Part shown: piece after piece, positions 10,746-21,115 of the stretch
Layout: every line of letters starts with the position of its first letter
Position numbering within the stretch: position 1 is the first letter of the stretch
From: Pararge aegeria
Taxonomy: Eukaryota; Arthropoda; Insecta; Lepidoptera; Nymphalidae
Reading direction: 5' to 3'
Length of the DNA stretch: 64,000 nucleotides
Assembly (NCBI RefSeq): GCF_905163445.1
Contig: NC_053187.1
Span: forward strand, 12,214,001 to 12,278,000
Notes under the pieces: model-generated
Database searches by the model: none
Seen by the model: only the letters and a program-made list of their open reading frames with translations
Told to the model about the DNA's origin: nothing
Made by a program: the position numbers and the translations under genes

Positions 10746-12144
10746 GTTAATTATTACTATAAAGAAAACGCTGTGTTACCTTTTCCTCAATATTCTGTAT
10801 TTTTTTTGGTAGCATTAAAAGTCTAATTTTTATTCATTCATAAATACCTAAATAGGTTAAAGCAACGGAACTCAACAAGTACTTATCAAATGATGTTCCA
10901 ACCCGATAGAGTTTACTATAAAATGGAAAAAGTTTCGACAATTGATATTCATTTGGTTCTCGATATTGAAATTGTGTGGACACTGTTATCACACTATAAT
11001 TTTCATCCCATGATAGTGCTCTTCGCGATAGAAGCCGATTAATTATAGTAATATAGCCTGTTATGCTGGCACCGGGGAGCTTCAACCAAACATGAGAGTG
11101 AGGACACCGAGAGTGTAAACAGGATAGGTAGATATACGTACTTAGGATCCCCATATGTTTGGCGTTTCCTGGACTTGTCTGTAACATTTTTTATAGGTTT
11201 ATGATAGTGCTGGTAGACAAAAAGCCTTATTGAAAGCAATGATGAGCTTCTATTGAAGACTACCAATTTACTTTTGCATTCAAACCTGTAGACCCGTACG
11301 TATTAGAAACGGGTTTTAAAGCTGTTCTCGCGTTTTTTGAACATTGTTTGATCTTATCTAGACAGTTCTGCGAGTATCTTATTTTATTTTTTTGCCACTG
11401 CTTGACAGTTTAACGGTATGGGGAGTGGACAACGTCGTTTTCCTAACTCCGGGCTCTCACTTTGAATTTATTGACTTAAATATCAAATACGTAACGATTT
11501 TTGCCGCTGTAACAACAAATATGGCTAGATTTTTTTAAATAGAACGTACAAATCGCCTAGTATCAGTTACGGGCGATATTTTGAGTTGTCAGTGTATCCT
11601 GACTTTATTTTTTAGATGTCCACCCTAGGTATACTCTTACCTAACAACAGATCTAGTACACAAAACTATTGACAACACAGTTTCAGTGTGTACAAATTGT
11701 TTACGCTAATATAGCCGTTATTGTTCCGTAGTAAACACGAGAACGGTGTGGAGTATTTGTTCCGCAACAACATCGTGTGGCTGACAGCCGCCACTGCATG
11801 GACGCGAAATTAAATTGGCCTAAATTGACTTATATTAAATTAAGGCATTCGGTTTTGTACGGGCTCTGTTTTGTGGGGCGGCTGAGGTTGCTAGTTGAAA
11901 TCTCTTAAATCCATATTAGACTGCACGGAGTTTACGTGTTTTGATACCGATTTGGGGTTTTCTTTCGATAGGATTAGATATATTGTTTTATTTTACTGAC
12001 ACATTAGTAATGCATGACTGGTATTTTATTATTTTTTCATTATTTTTTTAAAGCGCCTATCCTATACAGATAGGTAGGTAACACACCAACAACAATTATA
12101 TTTTTTTACTAGGGTACTTGAGATGCAACGATCTGACAGACAGA
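10746..12144. other. No supported gene; contains the longest open frame
   Basis: The minus-strand frame at 10834-11187 (117 codons) is the longest in the window, and a second minus frame (11039-11266) overlaps it. I recognise no domain. The composition is ordinary, and there is no signal of splicing or a family match. Bases 11340-12100 are AT-rich and featureless. Confidence 0.4.
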
Positions 12145-12194
12145 CAGTGGAGGGTAAAGTAATACTATGCCGTCCTTTCGTTCATTAATGAGCA

Positions 12195-12250
12195 TGGTTT
12201 TTGCCGTAGTAGAGCTTTTTGTGGCACAGCTAGTCCGGGTAAGAAAGCCT
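12195..12250 (-). repeat. Short LINE 3' UTR remnant
   Basis: gtagtagagctttttgtggc followed by agctagtccgggtaag is the terminal block of the LINE 3' UTR family at 10490. It has the same relation to the piece at 46655. Confidence 0.4.
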
Positions 12251-12615
12251 CTTGGAATCTCTACGCTTTTTTTGCCATAAACTTCTTCCTGCGACACTGT
12301 GTTTTGGTGTGAAGGACGTGGCTGGCGGTGTAACTAGCACATTACGCTTAACACATAAGCAATAACTCAGGTTGAAAGACACGGAGGTTTATAGATGATA
12401 ATTTACAATCTGCTTGCTACTTCAACTATTATTACATTACACTTGTCTTTATTCTTGCGCAAAATTTCCTCTTCGATGTTTAATCACTTGCACCACTAAC
12501 TTTTGTGAATTATTTAAATGTTATTAGTGTTCAAAGAGGCCTTGGTGTAACGCGTAAATCTGGCCTTAAACAAGGTGCCCGATTAGGCTGACACTAATCT
12601 AGTACCTACAGTTTA

Positions 12616-13215
12616 ATGCATCCAAAACCCAAGCGTGTTTGTTTTCTGTCAAGCCGAGTCTGTAACGCTGACTTTCCGAAACGTACCTATGTAAAAACTT
12701 GGCATCCTCTAACCCTGTACCAAAATCAATTTTGGCCGTGCATGGAGTACATTCTGCAGCTATTTATGGGAATGCTCTGCCAAGTACCAGCTCGATGCTT
12801 TGGATCGGTGGATTGCCGTGCTAGGAGACTCATTGGCAATGACGCTGTAGTCAGTAAACGTTAGAGTCTTGAACATCGTCGCAAGATCGCATAACTGGCT
12901 GGTCTACAAGATACATTTCTGAAAGCGCACTCAGGAGCTATTTTATTCGGTTAAACCATCTCCTTTCTGCCGTTGAACTGCGAAGCACCGAAAGAATATG
13001 CACCTTCACGTAGTTGAAATACCATCAATATGTTCGAAGCGCTAATTTCTTAATAATACACACCACAAAGCTCTGGAATGCCCTTCTATCTTCCGTTTTC
13101 CCCGATACCTACGTATAATCTGGGTACCTTCAAATCAAGAGTGAATAGGCAACTTTTAGACAAGCGCGCCCCATCTCAGGCTGCATCATCACTTACCATC
13201 AGGTGTGATAGCAGT
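12616..13215 (+). pseudogene. Jockey/R1-like LINE reverse transcriptase, C-terminal remnant
   Basis: This is the longest LINE remnant. Near 12790-12865 the plus strand reads CFGSVDCRARRLIGNDAVVS, which matches the 'LDRVQRRAxRLIGD' region near the end of such polyproteins. After a stop it continues SLEHRRKIA (about 12866-12892). Near 13065 it shifts frame to KLWNALLSSVFPDTYNLG and then FKSRVNRQLLDKRAPSQ and SSLTIR to about 13203. Several stops and frameshifts make it inactive, and the polymerase palm motifs are not present. The order of blocks and the C-terminal motif support the call, and the superfamily name is from memory. Bases 12616-12780 are open but unrecognised. Confidence 0.75.
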
Positions 13216-13684
13216 CTTGCGCTTGTCTATATATTTACAAAATTAGATTTCCATCAGAGCCATATTGGAGGGACGATAATATATTCCTAGGAAAAAATAG
13301 ACTTAAGTAAAAGTGTGAATATAGGTACCCAATTACACGGCTTGAAATACTTCAGGATGAGTCGTATTAGCGGTAACACGTGTTTTAATAATAAACAAAC
13401 TTGTTAGCCATGCAGCAATACCATTTTCATTATTTATTAACGTAATGAACGCTTAGAGGACATTGCCCAACAAAAGGCGGACACACCTCTAGAGGTATAG
13501 GATTTATTTCTCTTTTGTTACTTTTATTACTTGCTACTGCTCTTGTGATAGTCATTAAGATGATTATTGTTTTGTTTGTTTTCCTTTTGTTGGCTAATTT
13601 GATTATAAGTCCGCGGTCTTACCTGATGGTTGATATTGCAGTTTTAAAACAAATATTATTTTTTTCCATAGTATGACTGATGGT
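13216..13684. other. AT-rich sequence, no gene seen
   Basis: The 3' flank of the LINE remnant. No further domain, tail or repeat was recognised. Confidence 0.45.
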
Positions 13685-13905
13685 ATAAACAGAGCAACAC
13701 ATCATAGGTCATGCAAAGAGCACGTCCTGCAACATGCCGCCCTGTGTCCATCAATTTGAAGCGTAAGTGTTAAGCCACTTGTGCCTGTCATTAAACCGGA
13801 AACCAGGCCCTTCAGACCGAAATACAGCAATTGCAACAATAAGCATGGATGGCCATAGTACTTCCCCGGACGAGCTCTGTCACAAAGGCTCTGCTATAAT
13901 ACTAA
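13685..13905 (+). repeat. LINE 3' UTR fragment (gaccaagcagatgg family)
   Basis: The blocks caaagagcacgtcctgcaac, tgtgtccatcaatttgaagc, attaaaccggaaaccaggcc and ccccggacgagctctgtcac occur in the same order as at 43995-44245. It is in reverse orientation to 10490. Confidence 0.7.
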
Positions 13906-14032
13906 AGTTAAGATAGGTTACGAAATGAGAAATAAAGAAAAAAAAAAGTGTGTGTACTTATGTACATGCATTAGAAGATATACTTCTTTAGATATATACA
14001 AGATTTAGCGTAAAATCTTTTCAAAAATTTTA

Positions 14033-14650
14033 TTTATCGCCTTATTCTAAATTTGTACAAAAAACGACACTAACAATAGAAATAAGGTATTTAATAAACT
14101 GAAAGTATTATTATATCTAGTTAAATAAAGTTTATTTGAATATCAAATATTTCTACATAATTAATGAAATAGACATAACAAACTTATTATCGGACAGCCA
14201 AGTTTCACTCAACATTAAAATTTGAGAACTTTGTACAATTTATCGCCTTATTCTAAATTTGTAGAAAAAACGACACTAACAATAGAAATAAGGTATTTAA
14301 TAAACTGAAAGTATTATTATATCTAGTTAAATAAAGTTTATTTGAATATCAAATATTTCTACATAATTAATGAAATGGACATAACAAACTTATTATCGGA
14401 CAGCCAAGTTTCACTCAACATTAAAATTTGAGAACTTTGTACAATTTATCGCCTTATTCTAAATTTGTAGAAAAAACGACACTAACAATAGAAATAAGGT
14501 ATTTAATAAACTGAAAGTATTATTATATCTAGTTAAATAAAGTTTATTTGAATATCAAATATTTCTACATAATTAATGAAATGGACATAACAAACTTATT
14601 ATCGGACAGCCAAGTTTCACTCAACATTAAAATTTGAGAACTTTGTACAA
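14033..14650. repeat. Tandem array, three copies of a 206-bp unit
   Basis: Copies begin at 14033, 14239 and 14445, each with tttatcgccttattctaaat, and each ends with gagaactttgtacaa. Copies 2 and 3 look identical. Copy 1 differs at 14058 (C for G) and 14171 (A for G). There are no indels, so the period is exactly 206. The unit is about 75% AT, non-coding, and does not match any other repeat in the window. Near-identity of the copies implies recent amplification. It may be a minisatellite seed or a satellite monomer. Confidence 0.97.
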
Positions 14651-15148
14651 TTGAATCAATTTAAATCACCGGGATCAGTCCGCAGACTTTGAAAGTTAAA
14701 AGTGCACATTGTCAAACCTTGTAGCTAACTTCAGTGTGTCGGTTTTGTGTGACGGTGTGCGCGCGCATCGTTCAAATTTACTCTCATAATTTTTCCCTAA
14801 TGCGCCAAAAGAAGTATAACTTTAGTTTCTTGTTTAGTGTTTGAGTTAATAGAAGTTAGTAGTTATTATACCATGCGATAGCATCATAGCGAAGCTTAAG
14901 GCTTAATCAATCGAAAATATGCATTAAAGTGTGACCAAAACCACCCAGCTAAATGCGAATCGGTGATGACATATATGATTTCACCTTAATACATTATTTA
15001 CGTAGTTATACCGACACTCCGCGAATGAAATTTTAGCGTGTCACCCGTCATGGGCGTATTCCTGTCACTTTAATAGTTATAGTTGTTTGCCAAACGATTG
15101 TTCCTTTGTCATCCAACACGTATCTGTTTAGATTAATTACATTTCAAG
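14651..15148. other. Unique sequence beside the 206-bp array
   Basis: No coding signal. A short CpG-bearing patch (gacggtgtgcgcgcgcatcg near 14750) stands out. No fragment of the 206-bp unit continues here. Confidence 0.45.
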
Positions 15149-15196
15149 AGCTTTAAGTGTGTCTCTAGCTCGAGAGCTAGAGACACACTTAAAGCT
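15149..15196. repeat. Perfect palindrome, 22-bp arms, 4-base loop
   Basis: Bases 15149-15170 are exactly complementary to 15175-15196 around the loop cgag. The arm includes ctttaagtgtgtctctagct. It has the same geometry as 2357-2404 but an unrelated sequence. Confidence 0.92.
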
Positions 15197-15212
15197 TCCT
15201 TAATTTATATTA

Positions 15213-15310
15213 TACTAGCGGATGCCGGCAATTTGGTCTGCGTAGAATTTCTAAATTCCCGTGAGTTTAAGAAATTTTCCCGCACTGCCTATGCCCGTCT
15301 CTAGAACACA
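15213..15310 (+). repeat. Interspersed repeat, ttgcccgcgac family, decayed head
   Basis: atactagcggatgccggcaa followed by ttggtctgcgtagaatt is a diverged version of the family head seen at 2153 and 48455. The tail of the copy was not located with confidence. Confidence 0.45.
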
Positions 15311-15878
15311 AAGCTAAAAATCATAGTACAAAGTTTATAAATAATACTCGAAAAATGAAACACTTTTCCACAAATTTCTATCATCTATTTGGCTGGTGGA
15401 ATTTAAAAACTTTGTCACCCGTTTATAACATAAGACACCAATTTTCGTTTAAATATATAACATATTATTGTTCTGAACGTGTGTATGTCTAAATGGCTGG
15501 ACTGATTTTATTGTTTTGTTTTTTGAGTTTAAATTGATAATTACACCCAGAAGGTAGCGTTCCTAAAGATAAAGATATCAACTTTTCCGGAGCAAGTGCA
15601 AAATGAATCCTTATTTATAAACTTAGTATTATTGCCTATTTTCTAAAAAACGGTAGCCGTTTAGTTTTTTGTACACTCCAGTGTTTCCAGATTTATTCCA
15701 GGGTTGCCGGTATAAATAATATAATTGAACATTTTCGTGATACTCGGAGATTTTATTGTACAAGCATAATAATATTCAGCAATTTTTCCACCACAATGCA
15801 GCTCGTGATACTTTTTGTGGTCCATACAAATATTTGTACTGCATCAAGATCTCAAACGTAAATATAACTAAGAGTAGT
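15311..15878. other. AT-rich sequence, no gene seen
   Basis: Possibly the decayed remainder of the interspersed repeat. No open frame is supported. Confidence 0.35.
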
Positions 15879-16015
15879 AATCCTGAAAAGATTTGTACCG
15901 TTTCCGTTCTCCCGTTGAATTATTTTTCATTGTTGGAATACGGTTGGCCGGCACCCAACTTTGCTTTTACGATTATCCCCATTTTAGTTTCCTCGATATA
16001 AACGTTGGTGTTACG
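15879..16015 (+). repeat. Inverted-repeat partner A of 17443-17586
   Basis: Segments cggttggccggcacccaact, tttgcttttacgattatccc and gtttcctcgatataaacg match the reverse complement of 17443-17586 with scattered substitutions and small indels. The stretch falls inside an 81-codon frame (15756-16001) that I do not recognise. The sequence is probably an interspersed repeat present in both orientations. Confidence 0.7.
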
Positions 16016-17153
16016 CTTTGATAAATAGGAGCGTATGGATCAAGTCGTCACTATGCTCTGATTTATCAAATTTCAAAACAAAGCCGCTTAACCATAACTC
16101 AGATTTTTACAGTTCTATCAATTTTAGGATTATTTTCCACAGACAAATCAGAATCTTTGTGTTCTCAGTCGATCAATTCTTGATAGGCTGGTGTGCCTTG
16201 CATGATTCCTTTTTTCCATTGTGACGACTTTCATGGGAGGATAGTTCAGTGCTACCCTGGCCTTCCGCGCCGGATATTTACTTAAATCGTTTTTTGGAAC
16301 CCTTCGGCCGCTGTGGCCTCTTCATCCAGTTGCCAGATTAATAATAATAATAATAATATAATTTCTTTCTTTCATCAAAATTGCACATATAATGAGTTGA
16401 CGAACTGGCTATCATAGCTACATTTTATCTGTGTTAAGGATAATCAGCCCTCGCCTCCGGAACAATACATAGACAGATTGAAATTCATTGATATAGCGCC
16501 AAAGATCGGCGATTGATTGGAAATCCTAATGCTCAGTTATAATTATGTTATATTAGCTCTGTGAGTTACTATATATGTAAGTTATTTGTCCCACGGCTTA
16601 ATAAAAATTTAAACTTACAGTTGATGATCCAAATGATCTATTTATAAAAGAAAAAAGCAACTTATTTACAATGTAAGTATCGGTGTAAATAATATACGGT
16701 ATTACCTTGACGATCTTCTTCTTGCCATTATTCCACGTTACGTGGGGTCGGTAGGTACAAAACTTTGTTTAGAAAGGCTTGTGGTTTTAGATTTTGACTT
16801 TAAAAAAAAAACTAGGTTATAATCCTTTCACAATACACGGGCTCTCCAACTCAAAAATATTTTCTGCTAAGCGACTCTCAGCTGAGATATATGCGTTTAA
16901 ACAAACAACTCTTTAGAGTTGCAAAATAATTTCCAGTAAAAATATTATATTCTTTGAGCGTTTTAAAGTGTAGGCGACTAGACCCACCTAAATAATTTAA
17001 GTTGCTTAGAAAGTGTTTCAAATTATTTTTGAAACAATGTATATTCCTTAATGGTTTAAATTGTCGCTTTATGGCGCGCACTGATTATTTAAAACAGGGT
17101 AGCTTACCTTACTTAACCTTACTAAACTAAAGGTAGGTAGGTAGGCTAAACGT
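16016..17153. other. Mixed sequence, no supported gene
   Basis: Bases 16235-16325 form a GC-richer patch (ggcctcttcatccagttgcc) that may be a further repeat. An (AAT)n microsatellite lies at 16340-16359. A minus frame at 16878-17081 is unrecognised. Short CTTA and AGGT runs near 17100-17145 are not telomeric. Confidence 0.4.
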
Positions 17154-17385
17154 CTCGAAGCCTTTGAGATGTGGTGCTATCTTAGAATGCTCCGCATTAG
17201 CTGGACACAGAAAGTTTCTAACGTGAGAGTACTCCAACGCGTCGCCAGAAGCCGGGAGTTACTGCTTATCATTAAGAAACGTAAGGTCCATCCGTGAATG
17301 GACCAATGTTGTAAGCGTGGAAGCATTGTTTCGCTTGGCACAAGACCGCGAGAAGTTCGCTGAGCTGACGTCCAACCTCCAGTAG
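17154..17385 (+). pseudogene. RTE-like LINE endonuclease/reverse transcriptase, C-terminal remnant
   Basis: From 17154 the plus strand reads LEAFEMWCYLRMLRISWTQK, then VSNVRVLQRVARSRELL and IIKKRK, up to a TGA at 17295-17297. EMWCYRRMLxIxWT is the hallmark of the region after the polymerase domain in insect RTE-like LINE proteins. A second frame (17296-17385) reads NVVSVEALFRLAQDREKFAE and ends in a stop, as at the end of related elements. The middle section that should join the two is deleted. A purine-rich GA tail follows at 17398-17414. The longer frame on the opposite strand (17177-17398) is a shadow. Confidence 0.75.
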
Positions 17386-17397
17386 TGGAGAGGCACA

Positions 17398-17414
17398 AAA
17401 AGAGAGAGAGAGAG
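17398..17414. repeat. (GA)n run
   Basis: A short GA dinucleotide repeat immediately after the LINE remnant, probably its tail. Confidence 0.8.
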
Positions 17415-17442
17415 CTTGATTCAAGCGTTGATTTTTCTTAGA

Positions 17443-17586
17443 CGGCACGTCAACCGTTTAAATATCGAGGAAACTATAAAATGGGGATAATCGTAAAAGC
17501 AAAGTTGGGCGCCGGCCAACCGTACTGACAATGAAAAATAATTCGACGGAGGAACGGAACTGGATCAAAACTTTTCGGGTTTATTG
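17443..17586 (-). repeat. Inverted-repeat partner B of 15879-16015
   Basis: On the plus strand it reads atcgaggaaactataaaatg, then gataatcgtaaaagcaaagt and tgggcgccggccaaccgtac. This is the reverse complement of partner A, 1.43 kb upstream. It lies directly 3' of the LINE remnant at 17154-17414. Confidence 0.7.
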
Positions 17587-18064
17587 CTTCTATATTTACC
17601 TACGGCGGATCGGACACGTTTTGTGCGTTTAAGGTAAAAGTTTGTGTGTTTCTCAACACTTGTTATAGATATCGCTGTGGCAGAATTTTCTAGAGATTGA
17701 TGAAAATGGCGAGATTTTTATCATTGTCGTTGTTTGTATTTTGGAAATAGGGTGATTATACAAAATCACGATCGTGTGTCCTTGTGTTCAGATTGCTAAG
17801 TATGGATTTAAAAGGTTGTTTGGTGGCAACTATCCACAGTGGCAACTGAGATACAGAATCAGCCTGCAGGTCTAACTTTCTTATGAAAAAAAAGGTATAC
17901 CTTGTATTTGAGTAGGTTACTTATTTTAACATAGGGTTGTATCCTTAACCTTACCGGTTTTTCCGGCTTTTCTTTTTTAATGTACTCGAACTTGAATAAG
18001 CATAATTAATTTAATGTATATGAAATATGCACATTAAATATGTAAATGTAAAATGAAAAATTAA
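17587..18064. other. Unique sequence, no gene seen
   Basis: No frame, hairpin or repeat of note was found. Confidence 0.45.
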
Positions 18065-18335
18065 TCGAAGGCTGATTGGCGCATTGGGCAGCGACCATTC
18101 TGAGTCCAAGGCCGTGGGTTCGATTCCCACAACTGGAAAATGTTTGTGTGACAAACATTAATGTTTTTCAGTGTCTGGGAGTTTATCTGTATTTTATAAG
18201 TATTTATCTATGATATTCATAAAAATATTAATCCGTCATAGTACCCCATTACATACCCTAGCTGCGCTTACTTTGGGGCTGAATAGTGAGTGATGTGTGT
18301 ATTGTCGTAGTATATTTTTTATTTTTTTTATTTCT
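18065..18335 (+). repeat. Near full-length SINE (family B)
   Basis: It starts aaggctgattggcgcattgg, carries the B-box gggttcgattcccac, then atgtttgtgtgacaaacatt, and ends in gtcgtagtatattttttatt. It is the plus-strand counterpart of 10168-10435, with a few base changes and a small deletion between the A and B boxes. Confidence 0.85.
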
Positions 18336-18829
18336 ATACACAGATGTGAAAATGCATATATGCCTTTTACTTCCTAGGGTAAGTTAAAATAATACAAAAG
18401 AATATAAAATAATGCAAATTACCTGATAACTAACGATTCATTATCTGTAGTGTTCGCGAATTTTACCAAAAATATTATACTTTTGCGATTTAAATTGAAT
18501 CCTATTCCGGTTACAAGTATTCATAATTACTTGCTTTAAATTTCTCAGTTGTTATGCATTACTGAAACCCGCGAATGTTATATTGTTAATATTAATTTGT
18601 GCTAACGAAATGCTTACGTTTATTTAAATAATGTCTAACTAAGATTGTAGTACGTCCATTCATCATGTAAGTACTATTAGATAAGAGGAAACGTGCAAGA
18701 TTTGTTTTAGAATATATTTCTTAAATGCCTGTTAATTTTTTTACGGGCCACGCCGCACATTAATTTATTCGTGTGTATGTTTTTTTTCAAATTATGCACC
18801 ACCTGCAGTCTGTAGTCCTCATGTTTTCC
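18336..18829. other. AT-rich sequence, no gene seen
   Basis: Nothing recognisable on either strand. Confidence 0.45.
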
Positions 18830-18972
18830 TTAAGTTTGCCTAGCAGAGATCGCTACTAAGCGATCAGACTGCCTTTTGTATAATTCTTCTGTCTGTTTTT
18901 ATTTAATTCTTCTTCTCTTCTTTTTTCACTTATGTGCACAGTACTAATAAAGAGTATATTTAATAAATAAAA
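18830..18972 (+). repeat. LINE 3' end (cagagatcgctact family)
   Basis: tgcctagcagagatcgctac, a pyrimidine-rich middle and a terminal AATAAA (in actaataaagagtatattta) match the 3' end also seen at 39690 (plus) and 62438 (minus). The AATAAA is the element's own polyadenylation signal. The minus frame at 18856-19098 overlaps it and is not a gene. Confidence 0.7.
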
Positions 18973-19404
18973 GTAAACAAGGTTATGTTCCAAGCACAAA
19001 CGATACCGAGGCATTAAATTCGTTTCATTCAAATAATGTTTTATTAAATAAGTTCTGAGGGAAGACTTGGACCTTCGCCAACGATCGCTCAGTGGCAAAA
19101 TAAGCGTTTATGGTCTTCCTTACTAAAACGAATCGGTTGCAAATAACCGCTCATAATTTATCATAAACACCGTTCGTACAAAACTATTACGTACATTGTA
19201 TTTAACTATGTACTCACAAAATAAAAGATGTACTCCCATCAATATACTTTGATTCAAAGGTTTGTTTTATAACTAACCAAATGACATGGTAATATAAATG
19301 AGGATGAACCGATGAAAAAAGGCCTTTAAATGTTTCCTCTATAAATTAATTAATTTTGGGTCGATTTTGAAATCTTAAAGTGACAACCGTTAAATCAAAA
19401 ATAT

Positions 19405-19604
19405 CAATTCAAATTCAATTCAAAATTCATTTATTTCAAGTAGGCCTAATATAAGCACTTTTGAAACGTCAAGTCTGTCTGTGTGTAGTGACTCTACCAC
19501 CGGTTCGGAAGGCAGATTCTACCGAGAAGAAGCCGGCAAGAAACTCAGCAGTTGCTCTTTTCCAACATTAACAATTTACATTTTACATTTCAAAATTCAT
19601 TTTT
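19405..19604 (-). repeat. LINE 3' UTR with TTGAAT-type tail
   Basis: In reverse orientation this is the 3' UTR of the LINE fragment that ends at 19605. Plus-strand blocks include agaagccggcaagaaactca, gaaggcagattctaccgaga and caattcaaattcaattcaaa, the last being the simple tail repeat. Related tails are at 43085 and 63521. Confidence 0.8.
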
Positions 19605-19940
19605 CTATCTTGTGAGAGATGAAAGCGAAGCCGGATCCTTCCAAGCAACCTTGTCATTAAGAAATTCATCAATTGTATAATAACCTCGCTGTAATAAATG
19701 TGTTTTAACACATTCTTTAAACTTATGCATTGGTAGGTCCAAAATTACCTTAGGAATCATATTATAAAAGCGTATACTCAGTCCCACAAATGACTTCTGC
19801 ACCTTTCGCAGACGATATGCAGATGTCACTAATTTATGACCATTTCTTGTAAGTCGACTGTTTATATCCACTTTTTGTTTATAAAGACTAATATGTTGTC
19901 TTACAAATACTATATTGTTATAAATATATTGTGAGGCTAC
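19605..19940 (-). pseudogene. CR1/L2-like LINE reverse transcriptase, C-terminus
   Basis: The minus strand is open for 111 codons before its stop at 19607-19605. Recognisable blocks in order are YIYNNIVFVRQHISLYKQ, SRLTRNGHKLVTSAYRLRKV, KSFVGLSIRFYNMIPKVILD and RGYYTIDEFLNDK. The pattern 'TRN..L....RL.KV.KSF.G..I.FYN.IP' with 'YY....FLND' marks the end of CR1/L2-type LINE proteins. Upstream there is an in-frame stop at 19943-19941 and no polymerase core, so it is a 5'-truncated copy, among the least decayed in the window. Confidence 0.85.
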
Positions 19941-20937
19941 CTAGGATACTTATGTACAATGTTTTCAATACACGATCGCACTAATACCTACCAACTGTTC
20001 CGGGTTAATATTTATAGTAACTTAGTAAGCACACCTAATAGCAGTTAAGAAAACGGACTAATTGAGGAGGGTCAATATACCAACGATTCCACGCAAAACA
20101 ACGGGCACAGCTAGTATGTAGAGTAATTTAAAAGACTTTTACTGTAGAAGAATAAATATGCTGTAGACATCAAATAAGAAGTACCTAATACTAAGTAATT
20201 GTTACAAATTAAATAAAAAAGCTGAGCCTGGTTTATTGCGAAATGTAGGTACTATATTTTAATAGTCTACAGTTAAAATGTCATTGTTCGGAAAGCTAAA
20301 AACGGTAGGTATTTTACTCGACGAAGAGACCCATTGTACTTTGAATTGTTCCGCCGAAACCACACATTTGACACGGCCGTCTGTCTCTATTACAGTTTTG
20401 ACCTCTTTCCTCTTAAAAATGTATATTTTTTTCGCTCTATTTAAAATTTTCATCTAGATTCGAGTATTGCCACTGCAGGCACTCTCGTATCTACTGGATT
20501 TGCGCTGATGCTAGTGGTACGAGTACCTACTTCTATATCAGTTATAAAAATGTTTGCTTTATATCCAAATAATGTTGTTAAATCAATAGTGTACATTACA
20601 CATACAAATGTTTACTACATTATTGTTATTTGTTACTTTTAAACTATTTATAAGCAAAAATAATCTAAATATTAAATGCCCCTTTGACACCTGGAACGAC
20701 AAAGTTGTCAATTTTGTTGACGCATCCAAAGAAATCAACCGATTTACTCCAGCTGAGCAAGATTCTTATTTGTTATTCATGTTAATATTATAAATGCGTA
20801 CATCTGTCTAGATTTATTTGTTTGCTACCTATTCCGCTTTACTACTTTTGCACGCTGCACGCTCTATGCAGATTAATACGTTCAGGTAATATTACTTCTT
20901 ACTAGAATTTTCTTCACATAAGCAAAAGTTTTGTGTG
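19941..20937. other. AT-rich sequence, no gene seen
   Basis: A possible scrap of the ttgcccgcgac repeat (acgggcacagctagtatgta) is at 20100-20120. Frames at 20259-20453 (minus) and 20608-20793 (plus) are unrecognised. Confidence 0.4.
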
Positions 20938-21115
20938 GCTTTAGCCTTGGCTGGTTACAGCCCTACCGACAAAAATGTTTCGTAGATATCGATTCATGGC
21001 GTGGGCTTAACTTTGCTTCCAGACCCCCTAACAGATTAGCCGTTTACTACCTCAGACTGCATCATCACTTACCAACGCAACGGGAGAGATTGCAGTGAAG
21101 GGCTAGCAAGTAGTT
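20938..21115 (+). repeat. SINE fragment, 3' half (family C)
   Basis: gctttagccttggctggtta, ccctaccgacaaaaatg, tcagactgcatcatcactta and gattgcagtgaagggctagc follow the order of the complete copy at 49331-49655. The tRNA head is missing. Confidence 0.7.

Noticed and set aside
10834..11187. 117-codon minus-strand frame, the longest in the window
   Set aside because: No domain, signal or similarity was recognised. A second frame overlaps it on the same strand, and a frame of this length is expected by chance in 64 kb.
14033..14650. CRISPR-like array
   Set aside because: The copies are contiguous 206-bp units with no unique spacers, and the genome is eukaryotic.
17100..17150. Telomere-like repeat (CTTA/AGGT runs)
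   Set aside because: The insect telomere unit is TTAGG. The runs here are irregular and do not contain it in tandem.
18065..18140. tRNA gene suggested by a perfect B-box
   Set aside because: The head does not form a tRNA cloverleaf, and the sequence continues into a SINE body shared with four other loci.
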